Origin: Alitta virens
Taxonomy: Eukaryota > Annelida > Polychaeta > Phyllodocida > Nereididae
Direction: 5' to 3'
NCBI GenBank assembly: GCA_932294295.1
Contig: OW028580.1
Span: forward strand, 36,959,336 to 37,023,335
Length of the DNA: 64,000 nt
Part shown: positions 43,906 to 56,918 of the stretch, piece by piece
Position numbering within the stretch: position 1 is the stretch's first letter
Layout: each line of letters begins with the position of its first letter
Made by a program: the position numbers and the translations under genes
Notes under the pieces: model-generated
Seen by the model: only the letters and a program-made list of their open reading frames with translations
Database searches by the model: none
Told to the model about the DNA's origin: nothing

Positions 43906-44427
43906 GGGTGCTGCCCCGCCCCTTTTTGCCGCCAGAATCCGTCGCTAACCCGGCGGAAAAAGCTGTTACATAACCGTTACGTCACTCTACGGGTTCACTA
44001 CGGCTAAAACAGCCTGATGTGACAGGGGCTTTACTGTCAAACTTACTTCTTAAAGAGTATAAGCAAGCATACTTCATTTGAAGAACTGGCGTTCTTAAAT
44101 AAAAATACATCTGCTTTTTATTGACTTAATAGCTATAAATTTAAGGTCCTCCCCCCAGGGAGATAGGACCTATCTCTGTGAGCTTATAGCCCACAGACCT
44201 ATTGTCACGCTTAATAGTGTGTGACAATGATCAGCAGTGCTATTCCTCTATTTCAATTGCTGTTACGGCTGAGTTTTAATGTATTAAAGAATTAAAAAAG
44301 GTGTTCCCACCCTTCTGACCACGTGACTTCGTCTACTGTCATGCGCGATAGTGCACTGGTTGTCATTCCTCTATCAGATTTCCCATAAGTAAGGATCTGA
44401 GGGGAGGTGGGTGGGAAAATCTGGTAA

Positions 44428-44557
44428 AGGTCTGTGGGCCATAAGCTCAGAGAGATAGATCCTATCCCCCTGGGGGGGGGGAGGACCTTACCTCTATGTC
44501 GCTTAAGCTCACAAACCTATTGTCATGCTTAATAGAGCATGAATATGATTAGCAGTG
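44428..44557 (-). repeat. DIRS internal complementary region, unit 2
   Basis: Its left half is the inverse of 44,141-44,205 and its right half the inverse of the outer left terminal repeat (49,041-48,977), as in unit 1. Confidence 0.8.
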
Positions 44558-44589
44558 CAGATGCCCAAAGTGGAGGAGGGAGAGCCAGA

Positions 44590-45500
44590 GGCTGTATCCT
44601 TCCAGGATTAAAATTGTGGTCAAGGGCGAGAAAATACAGAGTGGCAGTGTATGACCTGTGGGACCTGGTATCAGGGTCAAGGTCGCTGCTATGCACTCCA
44701 CTGAACTCTCTTTCCCCTCCTTGTTGAAGATTCTCAGTTGAAGGGATGGATAGACAGTATAATCAGACTGAAGGGAGCATGTATGTTTGAGCTGCCTGTA
44801 TGAAGTGCTCATTCTTCTGACTTGATGGGCAGTAACGTGAAGTTATGGCCTGTGTTGATGCGTGAAGCGGAAACAGGCCTTGATCCAGGAGGCGATAGTC
44901 TAGGAGAGTGGATGACCGTTGCCTCTAAATTTCAGGGATAGTCTGGACACGAAATACTATGTAAATGCATCTGGATTTAGCAGCCACCTCCACTCTGACT
45001 TGGGTGATGGGCCACACGTGAAGACCAAGTACTGGCAGAGTAGTATGTCCTCTGCATCTTGGCCTGAGAAGGGTTCCAGGGCCAAGATAAAAAAGGAAGC
45101 TGGGATCATTCCAGGGACTGAGGTATTGGCTAGGAACCCTGGGATAGTCCTCACCAACATGTCGTCTTGGGAGAAGATGAAATCTCATTGGTCTCGTGAG
45201 AACGCCTGTATCTCGTCGCGTCTACAAGATATATGCTAGTGCGAGCAGAAAAATGGTTTTCCAGGTGCACCTCATTCTGTTAGCCTGGGAGTCCCATTTA
45301 GGTGGTTAAAAGTCCTCTGATCGGAGGATTCGGAGGAATCTGGCTAGGTCCCACTCCGGGACCCGAGGTCGTTCTGGGGTGCACTTGATGAGTTGCCAGA
45401 GGCATGGATGTAGGGAGACAGGTATCCCATCGATGGACCCTAAGGTGGAGGCAATCGATGACCTGTAATTGGGGATCATCTTCGGGGCTAGTTTCTTCAC
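44590..45500 (-). pseudogene. Decayed DIRS tyrosine recombinase, unit 2
   Basis: The upstream part is readable as a 64-codon frame (45,500-45,306) containing NYRSSIASTLGSI and LWQLIKCTPERPRVPEW, which fits the N-terminal SAM-like part of DIRS recombinases. The Arg box and the H-x-x-R box (AHQVR, about 44,830-44,816) lie in other frames. Confidence 0.55.
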
Positions 45501-45550
45501 CTCGAAGAGGTAGACTAAGAAGTCTGCTAGTTGTTGAACAGAGGCTTTGG

Positions 45551-46312
45551 TCAGATCAAAATCTCTCTCTGTACATCATGAGTAAAAGGTGCTCGAGTGA
45601 GATTGATACAGTCGGAGGGAAGATGCCCTTTGGGATGTTGCGGTGTAATGGGCAACAGTTCCCGAAAATCCATCCTGTAGAAATCTATCCCTGAGAGTGG
45701 CCACACGTGCAGGTTTAGCAGCCCTGGGTTTTGATGGTAAATGTATGATGTTGGCTGTTTGAGAAGACGGTGCCACTGTGGAATTTGCAGAGGGTAGTGG
45801 TAAAGCAGATTGCTGATTTCTGGGAACCATGGCTGGTTCGGCCAGAAAGGAGCTATCAGGAGTAACTTCATGGGTGAATGGCAAAGTTTCCTCAGGACCT
45901 CTGGTAGAAGCTTGGTTGGGGGGAAGGCGTATGCGATCTCTTCCTCCCACTCTATTGACATAGCATCTATTTTCCATGCCAAAGGATCTGGGCATGGGCT
46001 GACATACTTTGGCAACTGATTGTTGAAGTGTGTAGCAAATAGGTCTACTTCCAGATTTGGAAATAGTCGATGAATCCTGGTGAATACTGAATGGTGTAGG
46101 GTCCACTCCGTCACTAACACCTGTGAGGACCTGGATAGCAGGTCTGCAATAAGTTGAGGTGACCTGGGAGGTAAAATGGCAGTGAGGTCACCCCGTTGTT
46201 CCAGCACCATAAGAGGATGTCCCTGGTCTAGTGTTACTGAAATGCTCAAGCTCGGTGGACAGCTCGTAGCTCTAACACGGAGATGTGGAGTAATGACTCG
46301 GTGTGAGTCCAC
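45551..46312 (-). pseudogene. DIRS post-RNase H region, unit 2
   Basis: Counterpart of 1,960-2,721 with the same 253-codon length and the same frame relative to the RT. It contains VDLFATHFNNQLP and FPPTKLLPEVL. Confidence 0.7.
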
Positions 46313-47562
46313 TTGCCTGACCTCTGGTGGCCTTCGAGGAATGCGCTCAAACCTTGGAGGGTGGCATCTGTCAACATGGTTATGTCAGGTAGAAGAGTGT
46401 GTAGAGGGACTCCAGCTGCCAAACGTTGCGTGTCTTTCCACCACGTGAGTGCCTGATGAAACACTGGTTGTAGTGGGACCACCTGGTCTATTGACTCTCT
46501 CAAGTTGGGAACCCAAGTTTTCACATAGAGTTGTAGAGGTCTTATGTGCAGTCTGCCTAGTTTGACAAACTGGGAAGCATTCAGTAAGCCCAAGAATGAC
46601 AGTAAATGTTGGACTTTTGGTGACTGAGATTTCAGTAGCAATTGTGTAATAGTCAGACTTTTGGAGATTTCCGCTTGTGTTGGCCGGATCCAAAATTCCG
46701 TCAGGTCTATGTCCATGCCAAGGAAGGTGAACTGTGTCCCAGGGGCTAGGTCGGATTTCTGTCGGTTTACAAGAAGTCCTTGGTGGCAGAACAGGTCTAG
46801 GACTTTTTGGGTGTGTGCTTCGACAATTCGGGGTGAACGTCCTCGGATCAACCAATCGTTGAGAAAGCGGTGGAGTTGGATACCTCTGGATCTTAGATGA
46901 GCTGATACTGGATCTAAAAGTTTGATGAATATCCTCGGGGCTATATTCAGGCCGAAGCACATGGCCCTGAATTGGTAAGATTTGCCATGGATGTGAATGC
47001 AGAGAAATTTCTGGTATTCTATGGCTACAGGAATGTGCAGGTATGCGTCTGAAAGGTCTATACTCGTTGCCCATTCTCCTGGTTGTAATTGGCTTCTGAT
47101 GAAGCGGTAAATCCTAGAGTCTGTGTGAAGCCTGTTCTGCAGGCGCGAACCTGTAGGCTTGGCAGATTTGCTGCCGCTGTTGTTGCTGTTGCAGGCCCGA
47201 AAAGCGGGCTGCCTAGCCGGCTGTTGCCTGAAGTAAGACTGGCGGGCTGTTGAGGTGTGTGGTTCGGCTGCAGTCCGGGTGCTAGGTCGTGACCTGAAGG
47301 AGGTCAGCGACCTAGATTTGTCCATTAGGGAGGACATCATGAGGTGGTCCCTTTCCTCTCTTGCCACTTGTCTGAGAATGTCAGATGTGTCGCCGAGGAG
47401 CGAAGGTCTGCCATGACACAGTGGGGATCTCATCGCGACCCAGGTTTGGACTCGATGAGGATCTTCATGACCTCTGCCCCTTTCCCTCCTGAGCATCAGG
47501 GTAGACACGAAGGCTCCAGTAGTGAAGTAAACAAGTTTTCTGTGTTTGTTTCCAGAGCGCAT
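46246..47562 (-). pseudogene. DIRS1-like reverse transcriptase / RNase H, unit 2
   Basis: Counterpart of 2,655-3,971 (438 codons). The catalytic box reads FLNDWL instead of YLDDWL: the first Asp of the YxDD pair is Asn and the Tyr is Phe, which should abolish polymerisation. Other blocks (SIDLSDAYLHIPV, FLGMDIDL, the LTDA RNase H start) are kept. The frame ends inside RNase H as in unit 1. Confidence 0.85.
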
Positions 47563-48551
47563 CCACTACATCGGGGTCTTGGGCTGGTAGCTTGGACACT
47601 TCCTTGATGGTGTTCAGGAGCCAATCCAAGGTAGACTGTGTCCTCACTGCTCTTCTGAGTACTACTTCTGTGTCTGCCAGTTTGGATACAGGAATCGAGG
47701 GCTCACTACCAGGGCACATGTAGAAGGCTTGGCAGACTGAGCCAACAGGGGGAAGTTGTTTCCTCCATAAAACTTCAGGTTAAAGCCCTTCACGAACTGA
47801 GAGATGGGGTGGCTGGTGGAGCCTTCCCCTGGAAGATTTTCTAGAGTGCAGAGTTGTACATCTGGAACGGCAGAGAAGTGCTCTGGATGGTGGGAAGGCC
47901 ACCAGCGGCTGTGTGCCTCCGATGCAGCGAGTAATCCCTGGGAAGGACTAGGCTGATGTTGGGGTGGTTGGTCCATGCCTGTCAGGATCATGCCCAGGTT
48001 GACCACCTGGTGACCTCGTTGGGGTCGCTGTCCTGCTCCATATCCATGGATCTGGTTGGAGAGAGAGCGGAAGTCTCAGACATTTGGCCCAAACGTTCGA
48101 TAACAGATGACTGTTTACTGGCCAGGGAGGCTGGCCTGCGGAAAGGAGAACGTTGGTAACGTTAACGTGTGGGTTCATCCACCAGAACCCTCCTCCTTGC
48201 ACAACCATGTCGGCGTCGAGGCGATGGAGTCCTACAGTGCGAGGACATTACGGGTCTCAAAGGGGATCTAGATTTAGATCTCAGAGTCATGTGGTTATCC
48301 AGCTGTCTGATTCGTCGGGTTAATCCCTCAATCTAGGCCCAAGGAGTTTTAGTGCCTTCTCTATCTAGTTGGCTGCAGTTGAGAAGCAGAAGTGGAAGTG
48401 CAAGTGGCCGGTGTAACCGACGGCACAGGCAACTTCAATGGCGACGCAGAATGTTGGCGAGCTGGCATCAGGCGTTGGCAAAGCGATTTCCCTGCCTTTA
48501 ACGTCGCAGCAACCTTTGTTTGCTTATCCGACATGATAAGAAGCATGTTAA
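47460..48551 (-). pseudogene. DIRS gag-like region, unit 2
   Basis: Frames at 47,719-47,465, 48,006-47,662 and 48,208-47,948 correspond to the gag-like region of unit 1 plus about 170 bp lost there. It is still split among frames. Confidence 0.45.
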
Positions 48552-49041
48552 TATCGAAGAGGAGTGTAGAAACGTAGCTAATCTATCACTGATGCAACTA
48601 AATGAGCGAGTGACAGTGCTAGTAGCGATCGTCGTATATGTACTAGATCGCTCACAAATCTCCAGAAATCCACGCTGAAATAAGCGTTACTTACCTGTCT
48701 AGGGTGCCTGAAATAAACAAACTATCTGTATTGTAGAAATAAGCCTGTGGAAATCCAGAGATTGTTTGAGAATAATCCCAAACTCGTGACAACTCATCCA
48801 TAACAAACCGAGCTGTCCAAAAGTGTGCTTCCGCTTGGACGGCTGATAGGAAATGACAACCAGTGCACTATCGCGCATGACCGTAGACGCGGTCACGTGG
48901 TCAGAAGGGAAGGAACACCTATTTTAATTCTTTAATTCATTAAAACTCAGCCGTAACAGCTATTGGAATAGAGGAATAGCACTGCTAATCATTGTCACGC
49001 TCTATTAAGTCAATAGGTCTGTGGGCTTAAGCGACATAGAG

Positions 49042-51477
49042 ATTAGCACCAAATTCTTCAGAATTTAAGAAGGCGTCATTGGAATATCTAAAGATGAGGA
49101 ATGGCTATTTCAAATTTTTTGTATGCCTTGTGTAAAAAAATACATCTTTAGGCCTGTCGATAGCCTGATATTAAAGATATTTATTTCAGTTAAATGCAAA
49201 AACCTAATTACAGGCACCGGCAGTCTACCAATACATACCGGTATGAATTTTATTATATAAACGTAATTACATTTTATGTTGGTTTAAGTGCTAGTACAAG
49301 GGTTTTTAAAAATGAATTGTTGTATTAGGCCTCTGTATATAGACACTGTTTTCAAACTTGTAAACCTGTTTTGTTTTTGGAGTGCAAGTTTGTTATATTC
49401 CTTACAAGCCCGCGTAAACCCACGCACACAATGCTGCATCAATTATCTAATATTCATTATTATATTACTGAACAGTTTAACTCAACACATTTTCTTGTGA
49501 TTCTAAACTAATTAGTGTATACATGTATTCTATTGAAAACTAAAAATATACAGGCCTATTCTATTGAAAAAAGAAAATCTGAAAACTGGCATTATGTGAA
49601 ACTAAACATAATTGTTGATTTTTCAGTCTTCATTGTGAAATAAGGGACAATATGTACAATGTCATCTTTTAGCCTTCTGTTTCATCACTGATTTGCAGTC
49701 ACAAATCAACCATACAATTACGGTCAGGTTATTGATGGCACTTCGGATTTACACAGGCACTGTTGAACAAACAAAAAAGAACTGCATTACCATGAAAAAA
49801 TAAAAATATTATTACACCAACTTAAAGATAAGATATTTGATTTTGTGGTGATCCACATTGAATAGATACAGTTTAAATTAAATCAAATAAATATTAACAC
49901 TTTTTTTAAAATCATCATTGCATTTTTAATCCTCAGCGAAAAAAGGTCGAAAAAGGGATTTTGTTATCATCAAAGTCCGTCTGACGGGCGGACGGTCAGA
50001 CAGATGGGCAGGCGGCAGGCAGGCGGGCATAACACTTTTGTTTTCACAGCAAATTTAAATGCCATATATTTAATGCAAATCAGCCCAACAATTCAGTAAC
50101 TAAAGGGAATATGGCAATTGATAATATATAGTTCCTTCAGTAGCCAGCTAAATTTAAACAGCGAGCAAAAACTATTTTGACTTTCAAGGCATTAAAATGG
50201 GTATGTTGAGTATCATTCCATACAAAATAAACCTTTAAGATTTTGTATTTATTTGTATTTAGACATTATTAACTTAAATACAAGTAAATAAAAACCTTGA
50301 AGGTAATTTTGTATGAAATTATACCCAACATCTTTATGTGGCATAACATTATTGCTGAATTTCATATATATATATATTCCTTTTTTAGGATCATTACAAT
50401 AGCCCATATATGACAATTTTGGACATATAAATGTTAATCTTAGTTGTAGATTAGTAAAGGGGAACATGCTATTGTGTTGATATTTCTAGTGAACTCAATA
50501 CTCTTTATTGTGCATAAAATCTTTAAAACAGAACAATGAAATGGCAAGAAAAGAATCGAGAATACTTTTTATGTTCACTTGGCTTTACTGTGAACATAAT
50601 GGATTGCTGTTAATACAGGGTTCACCTAGGTTTACCTTAATAAGACGCAAGATATTTGTAAGCCTAGATCCGAACAACAGAGTCAGGTGCGCCAAACATA
50701 TTACAGCTCACATTAATTAACCCACATATTTATTAATCTACGTATGTAGCCTATGGTAGGGAAGGCTGATAAAAGAATACATGTACAACTAATAACGATG
50801 ATAAGAAATTAAGGCTGCTAAAATACCATGTGCACATGTGAATACGTTGCACATTGTAAAGTGCAGCCCCTGGCAACCACTTATTATATGTCAGTTAGAA
50901 TTATATGACAGGTGCATTTATTGTACACTCCTCATTACACTTGCCTTAAGCAAAGGATGCACACACAGGTCAGGCACAATTATTAGGTACACTCCTCGTC
51001 ACACTTGCCCCAGGTAAAGGAGGTACATACATGTCAAGTAGGATTATATGTTAAGTGCATTGATTGTGTGCACTCTGCATTACACTTGCCTTGAGCATTT
51101 TTGTTGCTCTAATATATTGTTTGCTCTTCATTACACCTGCCCTATGCAGGCCTCTGCTCATGTGTGACCTAAATGCAGTTGTTATGTGTTCCCATCATTT
51201 CCATGTGCTAGTCACTGCTCAGCTCACATGTGTCAGTATTTTCTTATTACTCATGTTTAGCTTTATATTTAGTTAGCCTGCTGCAAGGAACATTGATTAT
51301 ATTATTAACATTGATTATACTATTAGTATTGATTACATTATTAATTGATTGACTATATTATCAATTGATTGACTATATCATTAATTGATTGATTAAGTCA
51401 TTAATTGATTGATTGTTTATGTCCAATTGTCAATTGATAGATTGTATTATTCATTTTGTCTTTCATATTGATTTATA
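49042..51477. other. Non-coding; pre-insertion site of the 4.25-kb element
   Basis: Matches 5,281-6,615 joined directly to 10,863-11,978. The junction is an (AT)n tract at about 50,364-50,377. No gene supported. Confidence 0.7.
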
Positions 51478-52119
51478 TGTTGAGTCCTAAATTGTGGGAG
51501 GAGCTAGCTAACTTTCCCTCCAAAACTGCTGACCAAGCCAAAGTTGACACTCAGCACAATAGCCCATTGTGACTTGAGCTATAAATAGCCTCAGCACAAT
51601 GCAGAGCACTGCAGGGGGTCCACTTTTGCTCCATTGTCTTAGCTTCACTAATCCTTGCCAGATCTCAGCCAAAGATGCTGGTAGCAACCCTGTTTGTGGG
51701 AGGTATCACCCTACACAATGTGAATGATAATTGAGCAAATGGTCAGCAGCAGTGGCATTTGCTGTGCTGTGATTGGTTGTTAATTCCCTCTCAGCCCTGC
51801 TGGGGGGAAAACTTCATGAATTGTATTTTAATACTTATACCTGTGCAGCAATAAATATAGGAGTCTATTTCTGTCAGCTGAGGAAGCAAAACTACTCTTG
51901 TGTTATTACTTGTACACTTTGGACTCTACACATATTGTGCTACTGCACTTTGGACTCTACACTTATTAGAACTGGAGGAACTTGACTTGCTTCATGCTGA
52001 GATGAGACTCAGTTGAAAGTCTACATTGGACAGTCACTTGACTTTTGGACTGCAATGCCATTAAATCGGAGTCTTAATGGATGGACTTTTACAACATGTA
52101 ATCCCTTATTACAATTTCA
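51478..52119 (+). mobile_element. Candidate solo LTR, unit 2
   Basis: Counterpart of 11,979-12,620 with TATAAATA at 51,580-51,587 and AATAAA at 51,850-51,855. Confidence 0.3.
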
Positions 52120-52288
52120 TTATTCCATGAAGTCATTGAAAAATTGACAAATCTGATCAGTAAACGTTTCAAATAAACATTCCCATTTCTCTGCTGTTCA
52201 CACATTGCCAGATATCTATACTTTAAAAAAAAAGAATTTGAAAGAATATTTATTTTATGAATGTCACATGCCATAACAACAGAATTGA

Positions 52289-52515
52289 CTAGATGTTGGA
52301 CGCATTTCCATGAATACAATTAAATATATTAACACAGAGGAAATAGTCTATACGTTCTTTTATGCTTTGCCATTTAAGCTTTTTAACAAGCTCGATACCT
52401 CTAGTGGTGATAATATCAAAACAACCGGTAATAATTCTAGCTACCCTTTTTTGAAGTTTTTTTTTTACATTAGAATTTGAATAACCCCATACAGTACTTG
52501 CATAATCAAAAGGTA
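52289..52515 (-). pseudogene. LINE reverse transcriptase 3' end fragment, unit 2
   Basis: Counterpart of 12,790-13,025. A deletion replaced by a T-run near 52,457 disrupts the IQRLQKRVARII segment. Confidence 0.65.
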
Positions 52516-52935
52516 CTTTATGAGTCTTTTAAGCTGGATTCTTACATTCTGAATTACAACATGTCATATCAGCAATTTTGTCATTGATTGAAATAAGAAA
52601 TTGTGCTTTTTTTGTTCATAATTCGGCTTATTCAGCTTATAAATAGGGCTGGTCAGCTCTCGTGTGATGTTGCACCCAGAAATACCAATACCATTGAAAT
52701 GAAATGTTTTCATTCACAATACAATACATGACATCACCACAGCCCAATTATTGATGAGGTCATCTAGCATTGTGTATCACTGCGTCATGTATTGTGTAGT
52801 ATTTCTAGCTACTAGAATCTATGCCACACAATAACTTACCAGCCCTATGACCACTAAACAATGAACGTTATACGGAATCATTTCATGATTGTATATCTTA
52901 TTTCATCTTATCTTGTTTGTCTTATCTTGCCTTAC

Positions 52936-53046
52936 CCTAAGTTGGAAATGCTGCAATATAGACCCTTTGTCATGGTAGTTTATTCCTATGGTTTCTATCC
53001 ATGAGTTATCTGTGTTTCGTGGGTCATCTGAATACCCTTTGTATAC
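52936..53046 (-). CDS. TRPM2-like exon: VYKGYSDDPRNTDNSW segment, unit 2
   Basis: Same exon as 13,443-13,553. A Leu-to-Ile change follows NSW. The acceptor TTCAG and donor GTAAGG are intact. Confidence 0.85.
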
Positions 53047-53173
53047 CTGAACAGAAAGAAAATGACTCAATTTATTTCTTGCCTTGAAATAAATTCATTA
53101 TTGCAATGTTAAGAATATCAAGACCAGTAAAATTTGGTCTTAAAGACAATGTGATTCGGTGTTTCAAGCTTAC

Positions 53174-53335
53174 CTCATCACCCTGAGAAAATAAGGCATG
53201 CCTTTTCTTATCAATGGAATGTTTTTTGTCTGGGTCGTCCTTTAATGTTTCAAGGGCTTCTTTGGTGAATTCCGCTTTCAAACAGGTATACACAGGCTTT
53301 GTTGATTTAGCGACCTTGTCGGTCCTAAGGATTGC
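53174..53335 (-). CDS. TRPM2-like exon: Nudix helix region, unit 2
   Basis: Same as 13,681-13,842. I see no coding change between the copies. Splice sites are intact. Confidence 0.75.
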
Positions 53336-53649
53336 CTGAAGTATGAATGAACCAAGGGATTCATAATAAATGTTCAAATGTTTTCAGTCACATTATGCCA
53401 TACTTGCAGCACAAAATGGACAGAAATGTTAGCATCATGTTGAACCCAAACTTTCTTTCCTTTTGATACAACAACAATTCTTTGTGTACAATTAAGTTGA
53501 AGTTCGCTATATTCTCCATTTGTTATTTCTGCTGCTTTTCTGTAACCATAACAAACGGTGACTAGATGGCAAAAAGTTATCACAGGAAATAGATAGAGGG
53601 AGGGATTTTTGGGCTAGAAAGGTGGGGTTTGACTTATTAGTAACATCCA

Positions 53650-53809
53650 TCCCAGATAGCATTCCAAATTTGCCCAGCATCGTTTCCATGTAGGCTACTG
53701 TCGTTTCCATCTAGGCTACTGTCGTTTCCATCTAGGCTACTGTCGTTACAACATCGTATTAACGCCAACATAATACCGATGTTTAGACACTTCGGAATGC
53801 TATCTGGGG
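53650..53809. mobile_element. 160-bp MITE with CCCAGATAGCATTCC ends, unit 2
   Basis: Counterpart of 14,157-14,316. Confidence 0.8.
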
Positions 53810-53948
53810 TTTACTGCTCCAAATTTTCAATTTAAAATGTGACCTGAAAACAAGGATTCTACCAAAGCAGAGCATTAATTAGATTATGTATCAATTCACA
53901 AGTTATTACATACATAATTCCATCAATAATTCATAAACCAAGACCTAC

Positions 53949-54054
53949 CCCTGGTATAGCCCATTGTTGGACATCGTTATTGTATATAGTGACCATTTCA
54001 AGAACATTCTTGTTGTTTTTCCAAAGGAAGTCTCCTTTTTCATTCTTGGCCCAT
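53949..54054 (-). CDS. TRPM2-like exon: NUDT9-H, W to IPG, unit 2
   Basis: Same as 14,456-14,561, reading QQWAIPG at its end (QQWTIPG in unit 1). WAIPG is the usual NUDT9 form. Confidence 0.8.
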
Positions 54055-54633
54055 CTGTAAAAGTTGTCATAATTGGATAATTAAAAAACAAATGAAGCTG
54101 TGTCAGGTTTTTAAACCATATCATATAAATATGAAGCCTTGGCAAAGATAAAACCTGATAGTCATTTACAATTACTATTTGACTGTGTTCCAGCCACGAC
54201 ATTTGACACTGGCACCATGTGCTGCGCCATGCCAGATGCCTCTAGCGCCATGCTCGATTTCGTAAATGCCATGCCAGAACCTTAATTATTATTTTTTGGC
54301 TCTTCAACTAGCTTGGCATCCTACTTGAGTCTATTTTGGTGCCCTAATATTCTTCTGCATCATGCCCAATTGAAATCCTAGCTGGAACAATGTTTGAAAG
54401 ACACTTTTTCTTCATGAATTCACTTAGACCACTCAAACCTCTATACAATTTAAATATGCTACCAAGATAGCAGGACAGTCCCATTGCCAATGGGAGTCTT
54501 GGATGCCCGGGATCAGCTGGAGTATCATTTCAAAGTCTAAGACTTCTGTTGTAAATTTATGTTACCAGATCACAAAACCTTATCTAACATATTATGCAAT
54601 TCATGAAAGCAGTTTAAATACAAATTCACACAC

Positions 54634-54827
54634 CTTGTAACAACAGGATCACCAACGAGATTGGGACCCCACCGTCCAAGCAGACCTCGCCCCATGATGC
54701 CTGTTCGCCCCATGGGGTTTATGGGAAGACCTTGTCTGACATCATAATCACCCATGAAGCTTTTTCGGTCGATATGGCAATCTCGTCGTACTCGTTAAAC
54801 TTCAATAAAGGACGATTCGCCGGGTCA
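54634..54827 (-). CDS. TRPM2-like exon: NUDT9-H start, frameshifted, unit 2
   Basis: 194 bp instead of 195: one base is missing near 54,782, so KFNEYDEDC and [11 protein letters not shown] lie in different frames. The NPMGRTG and LGRWGPN motifs remain readable. Confidence 0.8.
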
Positions 54828-56918
54828 CTAGAAAAGGTTCAAGGCTTGCGTTAATTGCAGTGAATTGGAATCTATACAATTACACAGCTATTTGAATATT
54901 TTCAATGTAACTTTAGTCATTCTATGAAGTTGAAACCAGAATTAGAGACACAAAATGCCCACAATTTTCATTACAACTTTTAAACATCCACAATTTAAGA
55001 ACAACAGTCTAATTGTATATCATAGGGATAATAAACAATGACCAAAACCTAGGAGGAGCATAAAGTCATCTGCTCTGGTTTACTTATGAATGTCACACGT
55101 AACTTTCTGACAGAACTGGTTGACGATATATATATAATTGGACTCCACTATGCAAGATCAATTTGAATGGCAAACTCTGCAGGTTGTTTTGTGGTATCAT
55201 AAGTTTACTTTATGATAGATTGTACTACTAACAATTTGGCAAGTGTCTAAGGGGCTACTACACCAGCCAAGTTTTACCATTTTCCCGAAGCATGTCCGCC
55301 TTTCCGCCTGGCTCCAGACTGCCTTGCTAGATTTCACGGCAATGCTGTGGTTTTTTTTCGCCATAGTGGTAAGAGACACGTGACTAAGTAGGTCAGCCAA
55401 TGCAAGCAACGCACTAGCGCTTCAAAACGCTCAACCGTCACTGCAGGCCACGTTGTTGCATTCAATATTGATGCGTTTATAGGTGAGGCAAAGTAATCAT
55501 TGGCAAATCATATAATACAAGTTGACTCCAAATTCAATTGTAAACATTAGCACTGGTATTTATTTTCAGGCCATGTGTTTAAGTTAATTATACAAAAGTC
55601 ACAATAAGGTAGTTATATTAACAGTGTCTATTCTGATGTTGTGTTTGAAATGAGCTGTCAGACTACAATTCTTGTCATTGCTTCAAGCAGTTGGATGGTT
55701 GGACGTCACTCTCAATAGCTGTTGTTGAATGTTTCATGTTTAAATTGGCTGCTACAATATTTCTTGCAATATTAAAATTTCAGCGCTGAAGGACCAAACT
55801 TTATCACAAAGTACCTTGGGATGATCTTATTACGTTGACCTAGTTTGAGTCACCTTGACCTTTTTTCAAGGTCACAGGTCACTTTTAGTGCCAAATTTAA
55901 AGAATTTCAATTCACTTATCTCTCAAACTATTACAGTTACATACAAATGGCCTTGGATCTTGTGATTAAATGTGTTTTTAAAGTGTTTTGACATTACATA
56001 ATTGTGAATCACTCATGCGGAACATGTCACAATGGAATATGGTGCACTTTTCAGTCTATGCGCAAATCGGCCAATACCGGAAGTCATAAGAGCCAACGAG
56101 GGTGCCAAAAGTTGGCCTTTACTTGGGGCCAGTGCAGTGTGAAAGATGAAGATGATGTCAAAACAATACCTTGGAATTGAGCTTTCGAGCTGAAAATTTT
56201 TGCATTGGAACACATTGACATGTACATTATTTATATATAATAAATTTTGGTGGAACATTATTGGTTGATTTAAAAAAAATTTATAAATATGGACAACCAA
56301 TTTCTGAGTACTGAAATACTGAAAATGGTAATTTTCAATGAGAAATATTCAATTTAAACAAATGCAAAGCATTGTTGACCCCCACAGTTCACATGTGAGC
56401 TTTCAGGATCTGCTGTCAATTTTGACCTTTGACCTATACATCAAGGTCAAAGTCAAGGTCAACAGTTTTATTAATACTGAAATATGTTTATTGATTTATT
56501 TTGAATAAAAAGCACTTCAATTTGACTCAAACACGGTATGAGTAATCATGGTACGCTAGAACTATGGAAACCTCACCCTAACCCTTATCCTGACCTTAAT
56601 TCTAACCTTAATCCTAGTTGTAGCTGTAACCTTAACCTTCAAAACTAACCATTTTAATCTTAACCCAAACTTTAACCCTAACCTCCACATTAACTGTTTA
56701 ACAATTATTGCATAATCAAATTGGTGAAGCCTAGTAACTGTTAACAGTTCCCGAGTTCTAGTTATATTTGGTCTACCTATATTTACATTATAATATGTAA
56801 CGCACCAGACAATGTGTTACTTTTTTCTTAAACCAAATATAGTATACTGTATTATACATAAAAATTAGATGCACATAGAAACAGTATTTAATTTTGTACA
56901 GATACACTTCAGTCATAC

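Larger units (their letters stand above)
40209..44030. mobile_element. PIF/Harbinger DNA transposon, full length but inactive
   Basis: The 45-bp terminal inverted repeats start AGCCCC(A/T)GTCACA and include TAGTGAACCCGTAG. The flanks CTA (40,206-40,208) and TTA (44,031-44,033) differ by one base from a TTA target duplication. The element carries a DDE transposase on the minus strand and an opposing accessory-protein gene on the plus strand, the two-gene layout typical of animal Harbingers. Both genes have stops or frameshifts. The right end is shared with unit 1 of the duplication. Confidence 0.88.
44141..49041 (-). mobile_element. DIRS1-like retrotransposon, unit 2
   Basis: Same layout as 553-5,280: right inverted terminal repeat 44,141-44,427, internal complementary region 44,428-44,557, decayed recombinase, RT/RNase H, gag-like region, left terminal repeat about 48,843-49,041. 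It keeps about 170 bp (48,018-48,190) missing from unit 1, so it is structurally the more complete copy, although its RT active site is mutated. Confidence 0.88.
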
